From IMG/VR virus record IMGVR_UViG_3300031730_000002, positions 21,866 to 85,865 of that record: a stretch of DNA of 64,000 nt. One strand, given 5' to 3'. The translations under genes and the position numbers were made by a program. This DNA is from a virus. The notes below the pieces were generated by a model. That model did no database searches. It had not been told where the DNA came from and saw nothing but the letters and a program-made list of their open reading frames with translations. Each line of letters opens with the position of its first letter. The first letter of the stretch is position 1. Below, piece after piece: positions 25,552 through 34,560 of the stretch.

Positions 25552-26612
25552 TCTTGGTCCTTGTTGTAGATGGAACGTTCTGCTTCGGGAAGAGTGTCAA
25601 TCAGATCTTGCCTTAACTGCGTAAGGCTTTCCCTGATCTTCTTGCTGGAACTCTCGCGCATCACCAGCGGCGGGTCGCGCTGGAAATTCCAGATCTTCGC
25701 AGCGAAGTCATGCTTGTTCAGTACCTCGGGCACAAGCCTCTCGCTCAGCTGCAGCAGCTTGACCCTGTCGTTGGCCATCCACTCCTGCAAGATCTCCACG
25801 CAGTCCTGGACGATACCGATCTGCCGCTGCACGCTACGCACTTGCGGAACGGCTGCGAGGATTGCTTCAGGCAGCGGATCATTAAGCTCCCCACCTTGCA
25901 GGAAGTAGAGCATCTGCAGTGCGGAGTCGAGCGCCTCGGCCTCGTGGAAGCGACTGTCGTTTTCGAAGACCAGTGAACGCATGCGTGCGAGCGGGTCATG
26001 GCGGTATGACGTGATGGCTGCGCCGCGCGGCGACGTTGCCAGCGCCTCTATCAGACCGGTCACCGGCACATCCCAAGGCGAGTCAGGAGCGAAGGGAATG
26101 CCGGCGACAACGCCGACCGGACCACGTTCGGGAGTCTCGACGTAGAAGTCCGAAGCCGTCTGCACGAGTGGAGCGCCGCGGGACATAGAGATCGTGTAGG
26201 CCACCTCCATGCTGAACATCGCGCCGGCATACTCTGCCAGGTTGTTAGGGAAGCCTTCAGGGATACAGAAGCGCAGATGCCGATCGCCGATGGTTGTGTT
26301 GTGCAGCAGCCTGGAGGTGCGCTTCCAGCCGAAGGCACCGATGACCTTGTCCGGCTTGCGGAACATGTCGTGCAAGCTGTTGATCCAGAACTCGTACAGC
26401 AGATCGAACGTGATGCCTTCGCGCCGATCGATGAACTCCTGCAGGCCCAGCCCTTCGAGCACGAGCGTAGAGCCGGTCAGTGGTGGAACCTGCCACGGCA
26501 GATCGAGGTGTTTGATCTCGCCTTGCAGAAGGTCCACAGAGCCGAAGCCGGCCCTGTGGAATGCTTGGACGATGGCCCGAACCAGCGGGCCGCGGCGGTC
26601 AGCTCGCGCCAC
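25548..26612 (-). CDS. 354-residue protein of unknown function in nucleotide operon
   Basis: The protein begins at a GTG that overlaps the MazG gene by 14 bases and ends overlapping the dNMP kinase start. It has no P-loop, signal peptide or membrane helix. Notable patches are F-D-L-L-Y-E-F-W, F-G-W-K-R-T-S-R, P-E-G-F-P-N-N-L-A-E-Y-A and S-Y-R-H-D-P-L-A-R. It is wedged between two nucleotide enzymes, so a role in nucleotide metabolism is possible. No family was recognised. Confidence 0.6.
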   Translation of the reverse strand: MARADRRGPLVRAIVQAFHRAGFGSVDLLQGEIKHLDLPWQVPPLTGSTLVLEGLGLQEFIDRREGITFDLLYEFWINSLHDMFRKPDKVIGAFGWKRTSRLLHNTTIGDRHLRFCIPEGFPNNLAEYAGAMFSMEVAYTISMSRGAPLVQTASDFYVETPERGPVGVVAGIPFAPDSPWDVPVTGLIEALATSPRGAAITSYRHDPLARMRSLVFENDSRFHEAEALDSALQMLYFLQGGELNDPLPEAILAAVPQVRSVQRQIGIVQDCVEILQEWMANDRVKLLQLSERLVPEVLNKHDFAAKIWNFQRDPPLVMRESSSKKIRESLTQLRQDLIDTLPEAERSIYNKDQE

Positions 26613-27180
26613 CTTCGAGCACCTTGCGCTCGGCGCCGGTGTCGCGATTGAGCGCCATGTAGTCGCTGTACTTGTCGCCGTAGCGCAGCGCCAGCTTGTC
26701 GATGTTCTTGGTCAGCGCTGCGTCGAGCGTGTAGCCTGCGTAGACCAGATAACCGCACAGGCCTGTAGCGATGCCGACAACCATCTCTCGGTTGGAGACG
26801 CCACGCTCCTTCTCAGGGACAGCCACGCCGCCCACAAGTGCAGCCGACATCAGCGCCATGTCAACGAGATCCCACAGGTCCGTTGACAGACCCTTGCCCG
26901 CCAAGAACCCGACCTTCGTCTCTTCCCAAATGTCATCGACCAGCTTGCCGCCGAGATGCATCTCGTGCATGTACAGGTTCAGATACCAGCAGCAGTCGGC
27001 CACTTCTTCCATCATGTTGACGGCGTCGAAGGGCTTGCCATAGATGGCGAAACGCTTGACGTTGTCGGCAAGTTCGCCGATCTCGGTGACCAGACCGAGC
27101 AGCGCGTGCTTGACTTGCTGTTCGTGAGGGAAGGGCTTCGCGGTGCGAAGAGCGAGGGGCATGTATTCAGAGAAGTTCAC
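26599..27180 (-). CDS. MazG-like nucleotide pyrophosphohydrolase
   Basis: This 193-residue protein has the MazG metal-binding pattern E33-x-x-E36 (T-E-I-G-E-L-A-D) and E58-E59-x-x-D62 (M-M-E-E-V-A-D). The C-terminal ~90 residues hold a hydrophobic patch and a G-D-K-Y-S-D motif. Phage MazG proteins hydrolyse nucleoside triphosphates or alter host (p)ppGpp signalling. A second MazG-like gene is at 38677. Confidence 0.82.
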   Translation of the reverse strand: MNFSEYMPLALRTAKPFPHEQQVKHALLGLVTEIGELADNVKRFAIYGKPFDAVNMMEEVADCCWYLNLYMHEMHLGGKLVDDIWEETKVGFLAGKGLSTDLWDLVDMALMSAALVGGVAVPEKERGVSNREMVVGIATGLCGYLVYAGYTLDAALTKNIDKLALRYGDKYSDYMALNRDTGAERKVLEGGAS

Positions 27181-27860
27181 AGGCGTGCCTTTCGGAGAGT
27201 TTCGAGGGTGTACTTGAGGTTGGGGTCGATGTCCTGCTGCAGAAGCCAGTTGCGGTAGTCGTTGGGGATGTCGGTGATCTTCTTTCCTTTGTGTTCGCCG
27301 AAGGGCATCTCGTACAGCATGCTCGGCTTGTCGCCCATGCCAATCAGCTGGGCGAAGCTGCGGCCGGTGAGGGGCACTAGTGCTTTGAGCACATCGAGCA
27401 CGGTCAGGATGTCGCCCATCGCCTCGTGCGCCGGCCGCTCGGGGCAGCCCAGCTCAGTGCGCAAGGTGCCGAGCCGGTGGTTGGGTGCCGCCGGCATGTG
27501 CTTGCGCGCCATCTCCAAGGTGCAGACCTGAGCCACGATGTTCATGTGCGGACCGAAGAAGCGACGATCAAACCGGGCGTTGTGCGCGATGAAGATGACT
27601 GGCGGTTTCTCACCCGAGAAGATGAAGCCCATGGCCTCGGCCATCGTCGGCGCGCCGCGGACATCGGCGTCGGAGATCCCGTGGATCGCTTGCGCACCAG
27701 GCTCGATCTCGACGCCAGGGTTGATCAGCGACTCCCACTGATTCAAGACATTCAGGTCGATGTCGAGTTCGAGTAGCGCGATCTCGCAAGCGCCGGCCAG
27801 TGCGCTCAGCCCAGTCGTCTCACAGTCGCCCAACACTATCCGGGGTGTCACATCATCCAT
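27177..27860 (-). CDS. DnaQ-type 3'-5' exonuclease with DUF3820-like tail
   Basis: This 227-residue protein has exonuclease motif I G-D-C-E-T-T-G (D12, E14), motif II H-N-A-R-F-D and motif III H-E-A-M-G-D. From residue ~175 it has M-P-F-G-E-H-K-G-K-K-I and Y-R-N-W-L-L, a DUF3820-like module that also forms the separate gene at 34637. It lies just after the terminator at 27881, so expression may depend on readthrough or an unseen promoter. Confidence 0.85.
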   Translation of the reverse strand: MDDVTPRIVLGDCETTGLSALAGACEIALLELDIDLNVLNQWESLINPGVEIEPGAQAIHGISDADVRGAPTMAEAMGFIFSGEKPPVIFIAHNARFDRRFFGPHMNIVAQVCTLEMARKHMPAAPNHRLGTLRTELGCPERPAHEAMGDILTVLDVLKALVPLTGRSFAQLIGMGDKPSMLYEMPFGEHKGKKITDIPNDYRNWLLQQDIDPNLKYTLETLRKARL

Positions 27861-27880
27861 GCCTGTCTTTCGTAGGTGGA

Positions 27881-27906
27881 AAAAGACCCGGCACTGCCGG
27901 GTCTTT
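27881..27906 (-). terminator. Intrinsic terminator
   Basis: On the minus strand AAAGACCCGGC and GCCGGGTCTTT form an 11-bp perfect stem with a 3-base loop, ending in five T residues. It follows the Ig-like gene (stop at 27921) and precedes the exonuclease gene. It probably limits readthrough from the 28-29 kb genes. Confidence 0.88.
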
Positions 27907-27920
27907 CGGGGCGCTGCAGG

Positions 27921-28229
27921 TTAAGCAGCCGGTGCGGCGTTGTCGGCGAAGGTCAAGGTGAGCTTGGCCGGCGTCGAGACCGTGGCAGCCGTGTAGACGA
28001 CATCAGCGGTGACAAACAGCTGGTCGGGCGTGGACACGGTCAGCACACCGCTTGCGCTGACGGCTTCGTCGGCCGGTGCCAGATTGGCGCTGAGCGTGTC
28101 GGCAGATGCCACCACGACAAAGCCTTCGGTCACCGACCAGATGGCCGGCGTGTTCGGAGCAACGTCGAGGCCGGCGGCATCGACTGCGCGGAGGGTCACG
28201 GTCGCACCTTGTTTGAGAATGACTGTCAT
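27921..28229 (-). CDS. Ig-like domain protein
   Basis: This 102-residue protein is Ala/Val/Thr-rich with alternating strands, like bacterial Ig-like domains of phage proteins. The ATG at 28229 has the leader ACTTTGAAAGGT. The frame stays open upstream to a GTG at 28397, which has GAGGG before it and would add a basic, then hydrophobic segment of 56 residues (a possible longer membrane-anchored form). It is followed by a strong terminator. Function unknown. Confidence 0.55.
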   Translation of the reverse strand: MTVILKQGATVTLRAVDAAGLDVAPNTPAIWSVTEGFVVVASADTLSANLAPADEAVSASGVLTVSTPDQLFVTADVVYTAATVSTPAKLTLTFADNAAPAA

Positions 28230-28401
28230 GATCTTTTCACCTTTCAAAGTGAGTGATGTGGTGGGAGAGAAGACGAGGTAGAGCAGCTGTGGGCCGCTGG
28301 GAACAGGGAAGTAGAACTCTAGCAGCCCTGCGAGATAGTGCAGAACAATCTGCACTGCCCTCGCAAGGCGCCGCCACAGCCTCTTCAGCGGCGCCACTGG
28401 G

Positions 28402-29247
28402 TCAACCCTCAGCGAACTCGGCCGGGCCGACCTGCAGCAAGGTCCAGTTGTTCGTGCCGGTCTTCTTGGGCACCGCCTTGATGCTCAGGATGTTCGAGCC
28501 TTCGGCCGGCTGCTTGCCTGCAGCCACGTCGAACGTGCGGTCGAAGTTGAAGCGGTCGAACGTCTTGCGGGCCTGCGACGACAGGCTGACCTGCACCGTG
28601 CGATCGAGCAGGTTGGTGGGGTTCTCGGAGGCCAGCAGCACACCGACAAGCACCATCTTCTGTGCGACCTTGGCATTCGGAAATAGTGGGCGAACTTCTT
28701 CGAGGTAGTCGGCGATGGTCTGGCCTGAATCGCTGAGCGTCACGCCGTCGTTCGAGTAGCGCACGTACTCCTTGGCCTTGGCCGAGTCGTCACCCATGCC
28801 GATGTCCCAGGCGTGTTGCCACGAGCGCAGCTCGATCGCGATCTCGCGCCCGAGGCTGTTGCCGCTGTTGTCCTGGATGTCACCAGCGCCAGCCTTCAGT
28901 CGCTCGAAGGTGTCGTACTCGACGGTGAAAGCGTCCTTGAAGGCGTTCAAGATCGGCTCGGGCATCGCCTTCACGGCGGCGGTCAGGGCGCCCGGAGGAC
29001 GCACCAGCACGGCGCGTTGGGTGCTGGCAGGCTGCTGCTGCACGGCGGGCTTGACGGGGATCTGCACGGCGGCCGGCGCTGTGGTTGACGCAGGCGTCTG
29101 CGCTGCCCCGAGCTGTGCGGTCTGCGGCGTGGTGCCGGCTGCGGGGTTGTCGGCGGGAGCCACGGTCTGCTGCACGGGGGTCTGTGCGGCGGTCTCCACT
29201 GCGGGAGCAGCTTCGGCGGTGGCGTTGGGATTGCGGCGAATCAGCAT
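28402..29247 (-). CDS. Candidate single-stranded-DNA-binding or OB-fold protein
   Basis: This 281-residue protein has a disordered Ala/Pro/Gln/Thr linker at residues 1-75, followed by a ~200-residue domain. That domain contains L-G-R-E-I-A-I-E-L, E-Y-V-R-Y-S-N-D-G-V and L-L-D-R-T-V-Q-V-S-L-S. The domain recurs in phage genomes near replication genes. It follows the promoter at 29307 and sits next to the primase-helicase, where an SSB would be expected. The SSB assignment is inference. Confidence 0.45.
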   Translation of the reverse strand: MLIRRNPNATAEAAPAVETAAQTPVQQTVAPADNPAAGTTPQTAQLGAAQTPASTTAPAAVQIPVKPAVQQQPASTQRAVLVRPPGALTAAVKAMPEPILNAFKDAFTVEYDTFERLKAGAGDIQDNSGNSLGREIAIELRSWQHAWDIGMGDDSAKAKEYVRYSNDGVTLSDSGQTIADYLEEVRPLFPNAKVAQKMVLVGVLLASENPTNLLDRTVQVSLSSQARKTFDRFNFDRTFDVAAGKQPAEGSNILSIKAVPKKTGTNNWTLLQVGPAEFAEG

Positions 29248-29306
29248 GGTGTCATTTCCTATTCAGGTTGGTAGTCACATAGTGGTCAAGAGAAGACCAC
29301 GAGAGA

Positions 29307-29334
29307 AGTCTAGCGAGTTCAGTAGAAGTGTCAA
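29307..29334 (-). promoter_or_regulatory. Sigma70-type promoter
   Basis: On the minus strand, TTGACA (29334-29329) and TAGACT (29312-29307) are 16 bases apart. The -35 box overlaps the stop codon of the primase-helicase gene. It would drive the SSB candidate and Ig-like genes up to the terminator at 27881. A GAGAAGAC box lies at 29290-29297 (plus orientation) and a related GAGAAGTC at 29303-29310. Confidence 0.75.
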
Positions 29335-32279
29335 GTGCCTTTGAAGTTATCCACCCCCAGTTTGCGAAGTTCATTCATGTCGAAGACGAACGTGCCGCCC
29401 GGCGCCACCAGCTTGTGCGATGCGCCTTGCTCCAGCAGAGCAGTCGAGTCACGCATGGCGTGCAGGAAAGCAGGGTCGCCGGAGAAGAGCGGCTTGTAGC
29501 TGATGTTCTTGCAGTGCACGCGGTACTTGTGATAGCAGCGACGCATCGAGAACTCGATCGCTTCCTTGCCGCCGAAGTCGAAGACTGCGAAGTCCTGGCC
29601 TTTGACCAACTTCGATGGCGAGTCCTCTTCCTCGTAGCTCATCGAGGCAAAGGTGTTGAGCACCTTCAGGTACTCGGCTTGCGTGGCCGGCAACAGATCC
29701 TGCATGCGGGAGTAGATCGCATCGTCGAGCACTGCGAACTGCTCGGCAAACTCTGCCTCACCGTACACCAGATCGATGATCCGCTTGAACTGCCGCAAGC
29801 CGAACTTGCTGACGGTGAAGTTGTAGACCGAGCGCTGCTTCGCGCCCTGCTTGCGCCGCATCTCTTCGTCGGTGATGCCATCGGTCAAGTCCTGCGCGGT
29901 CAGCATGTAGTGCGCCTGCGCCGCGTTGTACATCACATCGAACTCGGTCTTCAACTGCTCCAGGCTGTAGTTGTGGACGATGTCGGCCGCAAGGTGGCGA
30001 CCGATCACCGCCATGCTCTGCTTCTCGGCCACGAAGTGCATGAAGCGTGCGTACCAGGTCAAAGCCACCGACGACGGCGGTCGCACCACCGTGACCAGGA
30101 CAACACGCTCCATCGTCGCCGGCTCTTCTTCCATCACCTCACCGACAAAGCAGACCGGCGCCGAGATCTGCGTCTGGTTCAGAGAGCGGAAATCCTCGCT
30201 GTCCCGGTTGCCGCCACCCTTCGTGATCTCGCGGTTGTTGTAGGCATCGCGCCAGAGCAGCTTGAGTTTGCTGTGCAGATCCGGCGGCATCTCGTGCGGC
30301 TTGTACTCGTCGATCAGCAGCGGGATGCTTGCCGATGCGGCCATGTGCTGCTGCAGAGCGAACAGGCTGGACTGCGGTGTCAGCTCTTTCGGCTCCTGGT
30401 TGAAGTAGAAGAGCGACAACATCGCCCGGTTCTGCTCGGTCTTGCCTGCACCAGCTGACCCATTCACATGCAGCAACGGGAACTTCTGGTAGACCTTGTT
30501 GAACATCATCCGGTAGAAGCATGACGTGTACCAGCCCAAATAATTCCCGATCACGTCGGGCTTCTGGCAGCCGATGAACGAGTGCAAGGCCTTGCGGAAA
30601 GACTCTTTACTTTCCGTGGCTGCCCAGTCCGCAAGCTCGGGCGCGTCGCTGAGATCCGTGCGGTAGATGCCGCGTGTGTCGGGGTAGCCTTGGAAGGACA
30701 TCGTGATGCCGGTGGCTGCAGCACGCGGCTCCATCATCACGCCGCGGTTGTCTGCCCACACCATGAAAGGTTTGTGCAGCTCGGTCTGCTCGTGGCCGGG
30801 GATGTTGAGTACGTCGAGGCCTTCGCGCTTGGCGACGTAACGGACCTTGTCGTTGCTCATAGCTTTCTGCGCTACTCGCATGTGAAGTGATCGAACATGA
30901 GCATCGCTCCCTTGCATGATGTGGGCGTAGCGCCCGGCGAATTTGTTGAAGGCCTGCAGACCAGAGAAGGTGTCCAGCTCAAGGGTCTGCGTGCCGACGC
31001 TCTTGCCGTTGACGAAGACCGTGGCTTGGTAGCATGACACCGCACTCTTCTCGGTGTCACGCAGGATCACCACGTCATCGAATGACAGAGCGCAGATGCG
31101 CTTCTTTCCGTCCTCGGTGTTGATGTAGACCCCGTACTTGGTCATGTCGAGACCAGCGGCGATGTCGTTGTACGCATCGCTGACCGGCACCTCGGTGCTG
31201 GCTTCAGCCGGTGCATTCGCAGCCGCTTCGATGTTCGCCGCGACTTCAGCCTCGGTGACTGGGATGCCGTCAAGGTCTGGTGCATCGTGGCTGAGCAAGG
31301 TCTTGATCGCACCGATCGAGAACTCGTAGCACGGGTTGTCGTGCGTGTAGCGGTGCATGCGCACCAGCTCGGTCGCACGCTTGTCCGGCGTGTTGTAACG
31401 GTTGCCGTCGCCACCATGAGTCTCGATCAAGCCAGCGGCCTTGGCCACCAACGTCTCTTCATTCCAGCCCATCGCATCGGCCACGATGCCGAGCTGCAGT
31501 GACAGCTGATGGAAGCCGACATCGGCCTTGATGCCTTGGCCAGCCAGCATGTAATCGAGCGAGGGCAGCTTGGTCTGGCGCAGCTTGCTGTTGTCGGTCA
31601 TCGCCTTCTTGCGACGCTTGGCCAGCTTGGCGTCAACCGCCTGCACGGCCTTGTCGTAGAGCAAGGTCAAGTCGATCGACTGTGCGGCCGGCTCGGGCTG
31701 GATCAGCGGGCGCGGCGCCGAGGTCAGCTCGGTGTACTGCTCGGTGGTCATGGCCTTCAGCTCGGACCAGGTGATCGCCACCTTGTAGCGCCCGTTCTCG
31801 CGCTGCACGTTCGTCGAGCGCCACATGCGCCCCTTGCGCGCCGAGTAGACCCGAAGGTCAAGGTGGTCGACTGCAACAGCCAGCGCCATCTCACGGTAGA
31901 AGAGCGGCAGGTTGACGACGCCGAGCTTCGGTGCCTTGGGCATGAAGACTTCCATCGGGATCTCGCAGTGGTAGCCGCGCCCGCCGGTAGCGAAGAGCTT
32001 CACCGTGCTCATCTTCAGGCCGCGCTCCTCCATGCCCGACAGCAGCTTGACGGCTTGCGTGGTCGCCGTGTCGATGTCGTTGCAGTCCCAGTCGAGGTAC
32101 ATCGGACCCTCGTACTTGAGCTTGTCGATCTCTTCGCGCGATAGGTCGTCGACCATCTGCGACACAGCGAGCACGGTCGAATAGCGTGGTCGTTTCTCGG
32201 CGCAGAAGGCAGGCCACATCGGCAGCGGAATGGGCTGCCATGTTTCTTCGCCCCCAACGATTTGCACGTACTTGTACAT
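29331..32279 (-). CDS. Prim-pol (AEP-type primase) / helicase fusion
   Basis: This 982-residue protein has Y-L-D-W-D-C (D63, D65) and G-G-R-G-Y-H-C-E-I-P in the first 130 residues, which fit an archaeo-eukaryotic type primase-polymerase. A central P-loop N-G-S-A-G-A-G-K-T at about residue 608 with P-L-L-I-D-E-Y gives an ATPase or helicase domain. I chose the ATG at 32279 because it forms a TGATG overlap and longer versions run into the next gene. It probably primes and unwinds DNA for the phage polymerase. Confidence 0.82.
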   Translation of the reverse strand: MYKYVQIVGGEETWQPIPLPMWPAFCAEKRPRYSTVLAVSQMVDDLSREEIDKLKYEGPMYLDWDCNDIDTATTQAVKLLSGMEERGLKMSTVKLFATGGRGYHCEIPMEVFMPKAPKLGVVNLPLFYREMALAVAVDHLDLRVYSARKGRMWRSTNVQRENGRYKVAITWSELKAMTTEQYTELTSAPRPLIQPEPAAQSIDLTLLYDKAVQAVDAKLAKRRKKAMTDNSKLRQTKLPSLDYMLAGQGIKADVGFHQLSLQLGIVADAMGWNEETLVAKAAGLIETHGGDGNRYNTPDKRATELVRMHRYTHDNPCYEFSIGAIKTLLSHDAPDLDGIPVTEAEVAANIEAAANAPAEASTEVPVSDAYNDIAAGLDMTKYGVYINTEDGKKRICALSFDDVVILRDTEKSAVSCYQATVFVNGKSVGTQTLELDTFSGLQAFNKFAGRYAHIMQGSDAHVRSLHMRVAQKAMSNDKVRYVAKREGLDVLNIPGHEQTELHKPFMVWADNRGVMMEPRAAATGITMSFQGYPDTRGIYRTDLSDAPELADWAATESKESFRKALHSFIGCQKPDVIGNYLGWYTSCFYRMMFNKVYQKFPLLHVNGSAGAGKTEQNRAMLSLFYFNQEPKELTPQSSLFALQQHMAASASIPLLIDEYKPHEMPPDLHSKLKLLWRDAYNNREITKGGGNRDSEDFRSLNQTQISAPVCFVGEVMEEEPATMERVVLVTVVRPPSSVALTWYARFMHFVAEKQSMAVIGRHLAADIVHNYSLEQLKTEFDVMYNAAQAHYMLTAQDLTDGITDEEMRRKQGAKQRSVYNFTVSKFGLRQFKRIIDLVYGEAEFAEQFAVLDDAIYSRMQDLLPATQAEYLKVLNTFASMSYEEEDSPSKLVKGQDFAVFDFGGKEAIEFSMRRCYHKYRVHCKNISYKPLFSGDPAFLHAMRDSTALLEQGASHKLVAPGGTFVFDMNELRKLGVDNFKGT

Positions 32280-32773
32280 CAGAACCTCGTGTTTGCGAAC
32301 TGCGGCCACTTGTGCCGGAACTCGCCGACTGGGGTCAGGTACGTGTCTCCTGCTACCCAGTGCGTCGGGTGACTTCTCATCTTCATCGCAAGGCTTAAAC
32401 GCAGTACGCTGCGGCCGGGCACCTTGGTGTTCGGCAGCCAGCGCACATCGTTGTGGTACGGGCACCAGACGAAGACATCAGGGTGTAGCTCTGTCGGGCG
32501 CTGAGCAACAAGAGTGCTGCCTTCTTCTTTGCTGGTCAGGCAAAGCTCAACGCCGTGCGTGAAGTCAACGTGCAGACCAGTCAACTCGAACGAGTCCATC
32601 ACCTCTGGCGACCCATCTGCCTTCGCCTTCCACAGCACCAGGACCAAGCCCTCGTGCACAGAAATCCGGTGCGAGATCCGCAAGCGTTGCCACTTGGCGT
32701 ACTGGTGCAAGGGCAGCAGCGCTGCCGCCGCCTCGACCAGTGTCACCTCTTCGGTCTGTCGATCACTTGCCAT
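32279..32773 (-). CDS. Protein of unknown function between two helicase genes
   Basis: This 164-residue protein starts at the ATG at 32773, which has AAGGGA eight bases upstream; the ATG at 32782 touches that ribosome binding site and is less likely. It contains V-F-V-W-C-P-Y-H-N-D-V-R and several Trp and His residues. No family was recognised. Operon overlaps on both sides suggest a replication-related role. Confidence 0.58.
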   Translation of the reverse strand: MASDRQTEEVTLVEAAAALLPLHQYAKWQRLRISHRISVHEGLVLVLWKAKADGSPEVMDSFELTGLHVDFTHGVELCLTSKEEGSTLVAQRPTELHPDVFVWCPYHNDVRWLPNTKVPGRSVLRLSLAMKMRSHPTHWVAGDTYLTPVGEFRHKWPQFANTRF

Positions 32774-34193
32774 ATACCGCATCCCTTAGATCTTGAAAGC
32801 CGCCTTGCACTCGGTTGAGCAGCTGGTCGTTGTGGAGAAGATTCTCGAAGAGATGCTTCTGAATGGTGCCGCTTGCGATGCCGATGTGAATGTTCGGCAC
32901 GTTGGGCTGGCCGTCGCGATAGACGCGGCCGACGACCTGGTTGAAGTGCAGCGGCATGCGCGGAGCTTCGGCGAACAGCACCTCGGAGCAGACGTGCTGA
33001 TAGTCGCTACCGAACCCACCCGATGCGGGCTGGATCACTGCGATACGGCAAGTCGGATCGAACTTGAATCGCTCGCTGTTGATCTCCTGCTTCTTCTGCG
33101 AGATCGCGCCGTACATTCCAACAGCGCCGAACTCTTGCAGGTACTGCAGGATCTTTGCGGAAGTGATCTGGTAGTAGCTGCCGATGATCAGTTTGGACTT
33201 GGCGGGGTTCATCACATCAGCCGAGTCCATGACGTGATCGATCAGATCGAACGTGGTGGACCGCGCATCTTCATTGCCGGAGAAGTAGTCCCAGTTGACG
33301 ATGATCTGCTGCAGCGCGTTGTACAGCTTGCTTGCGGATGTGGCGTCGATCTTGCCACCGCTTTCGAGCAGCAAGATCTGCTCTTCGGCAAGTACGTCGT
33401 ACAGCGCCTTGTGCTCTTTCTCAAGCTCGTACTCGATCGGTATGTAGTTAGGCTTCTTGAGCCCCTTGAGCACGTTCTCTTTGAGCAGCCTCGCGCTGTG
33501 CATCATCAAGTTGCTCTGCATCAGCTCAAGGTTCTTCCACTCCGTGACCTTCTCGAAGAAGTCACGCTCGGCGACGTGGATGTTTTCGAACTGGGTCTTG
33601 CTCCGGTAGATGCCCGGCGTGATCAGCTTGACGTATGCGTAGGCATCGTGGGGAGTACTGAGCGGTGTCCCTGTGAGAAGGGCAAGGTTCGAATCCTCGG
33701 CCAGACTCGCCACCGCTTTGTGGTTAGCGGACGCCGGATTCTTGACTGACGTGGCTTCATCCACGTCGATGGTCTTTGTCTTGCCAGCAAATGCATTGTG
33801 GATTCGCTTGTAGTCGTTCTTCAGGATGCCGATCGACATCAAGATCCACTTCGGTTTGGTCAGGTCCATCGCAGCGCGCTGCTTGAGCGTGCCGCGATAG
33901 ATCAGCACGTCGCCGATACCAGGGATCGAGGTGAGCCAGCGATGCCACTGCTTGAACAGGATGGGCGGCATGATCACCACGTTCACGTCGGCGTTCCAGC
34001 ACAGCGTGAGATAGGTGGCCATGACCGTCTTCCCCGTGCCGACCTCAGCATAGAGGCCCGCACGCGGGTAGTCGATCTTGTCTTCGATGACCTCGATCTG
34101 GTCAGGCCGGAGCGTGAACGGAGGCGGGTGGTCCTTCAGCACCGACAGGAGATCCCGGAGCGCCGGGGCGCTCGGTGCGAGCTGCGCGCTCAC
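32763..34193 (-). CDS. SNF2/DEAD-type superfamily 2 helicase
   Basis: This 476-residue protein has motif I E-V-G-T-G-K-T at 50-56, motif II D-E-A-T at 145-148 (instead of the usual DEAH or DEAD), motif III L-T-G-T-P near 173, and motif VI Q-V-V-G-R-V-Y-R-D-G-Q near 430. The layout fits a short SNF2-like translocase as found in phage replication modules. The start is the GTG two bases after the previous stop. Confidence 0.87.
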   Translation of the reverse strand: MSAQLAPSAPALRDLLSVLKDHPPPFTLRPDQIEVIEDKIDYPRAGLYAEVGTGKTVMATYLTLCWNADVNVVIMPPILFKQWHRWLTSIPGIGDVLIYRGTLKQRAAMDLTKPKWILMSIGILKNDYKRIHNAFAGKTKTIDVDEATSVKNPASANHKAVASLAEDSNLALLTGTPLSTPHDAYAYVKLITPGIYRSKTQFENIHVAERDFFEKVTEWKNLELMQSNLMMHSARLLKENVLKGLKKPNYIPIEYELEKEHKALYDVLAEEQILLLESGGKIDATSASKLYNALQQIIVNWDYFSGNEDARSTTFDLIDHVMDSADVMNPAKSKLIIGSYYQITSAKILQYLQEFGAVGMYGAISQKKQEINSERFKFDPTCRIAVIQPASGGFGSDYQHVCSEVLFAEAPRMPLHFNQVVGRVYRDGQPNVPNIHIGIASGTIQKHLFENLLHNDQLLNRVQGGFQDLRDAVYGK

Positions 34194-34194
34194 C

Positions 34195-34560
34195 TCAGAC
34201 CTTCAGGCGCAAGGCGTCTTTGAGGGGTTCGAACAGAACAGTCTGCTGCGGGTGCGCGTCGAGGAAGGCGCTGAAGCGCTTGATGGGCATCGTTGCAGCG
34301 GCGATGCCGAGAGTGAGACGACCGAGCGGGAAGTTGGAGTAGCCACACACCCACAGCGCCTCGCGGCTGTACCGCACATAGTCGTCAGGCGGGCCACCTG
34401 CACCAGACATGAGCCACATCAAATTGAATGCGCCGATGTCTTCGGGATAGCACAAACCCCAGCCTACCAAGTGCTTGCCTTCGCGCTGGATGTAGTAGGT
34501 GGGGTGCACCGGCGACCAGTACGGTCGGGTGATTTGCAAGAGGAAGTCGGAGAATTCCAT
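34195..34560 (-). CDS. Conserved-type phage protein, unknown function
   Basis: This 121-residue protein has aromatic-rich patches (R-P-Y-W-S-P-V-H, L-V-G-W-G-L-C-Y, F-N-L-M-W-L-M) and ends L-R-L-K-V. Its start has an AGAAAGGATC leader. It heads the short operon with the SNF2-like helicase. No family was recognised. Confidence 0.58.
   Translation of the reverse strand: MEFSDFLLQITRPYWSPVHPTYYIQREGKHLVGWGLCYPEDIGAFNLMWLMSGAGGPPDDYVRYSREALWVCGYSNFPLGRLTLGIAAATMPIKRFSAFLDAHPQQTVLFEPLKDALRLKV

Noticed and set aside
29328-30458. Long plus-strand open frame opposite the primase-helicase
   Set aside because: Antisense shadow; the minus strand carries the Walker motifs and the operon overlaps.
32279-32465. 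N-terminal extension of the primase-helicase
   Set aside because: It lies wholly within the neighbouring gene, is Arg/Pro-rich and lacks a ribosome binding site; the ATG at 32279 is coupled to the upstream stop.
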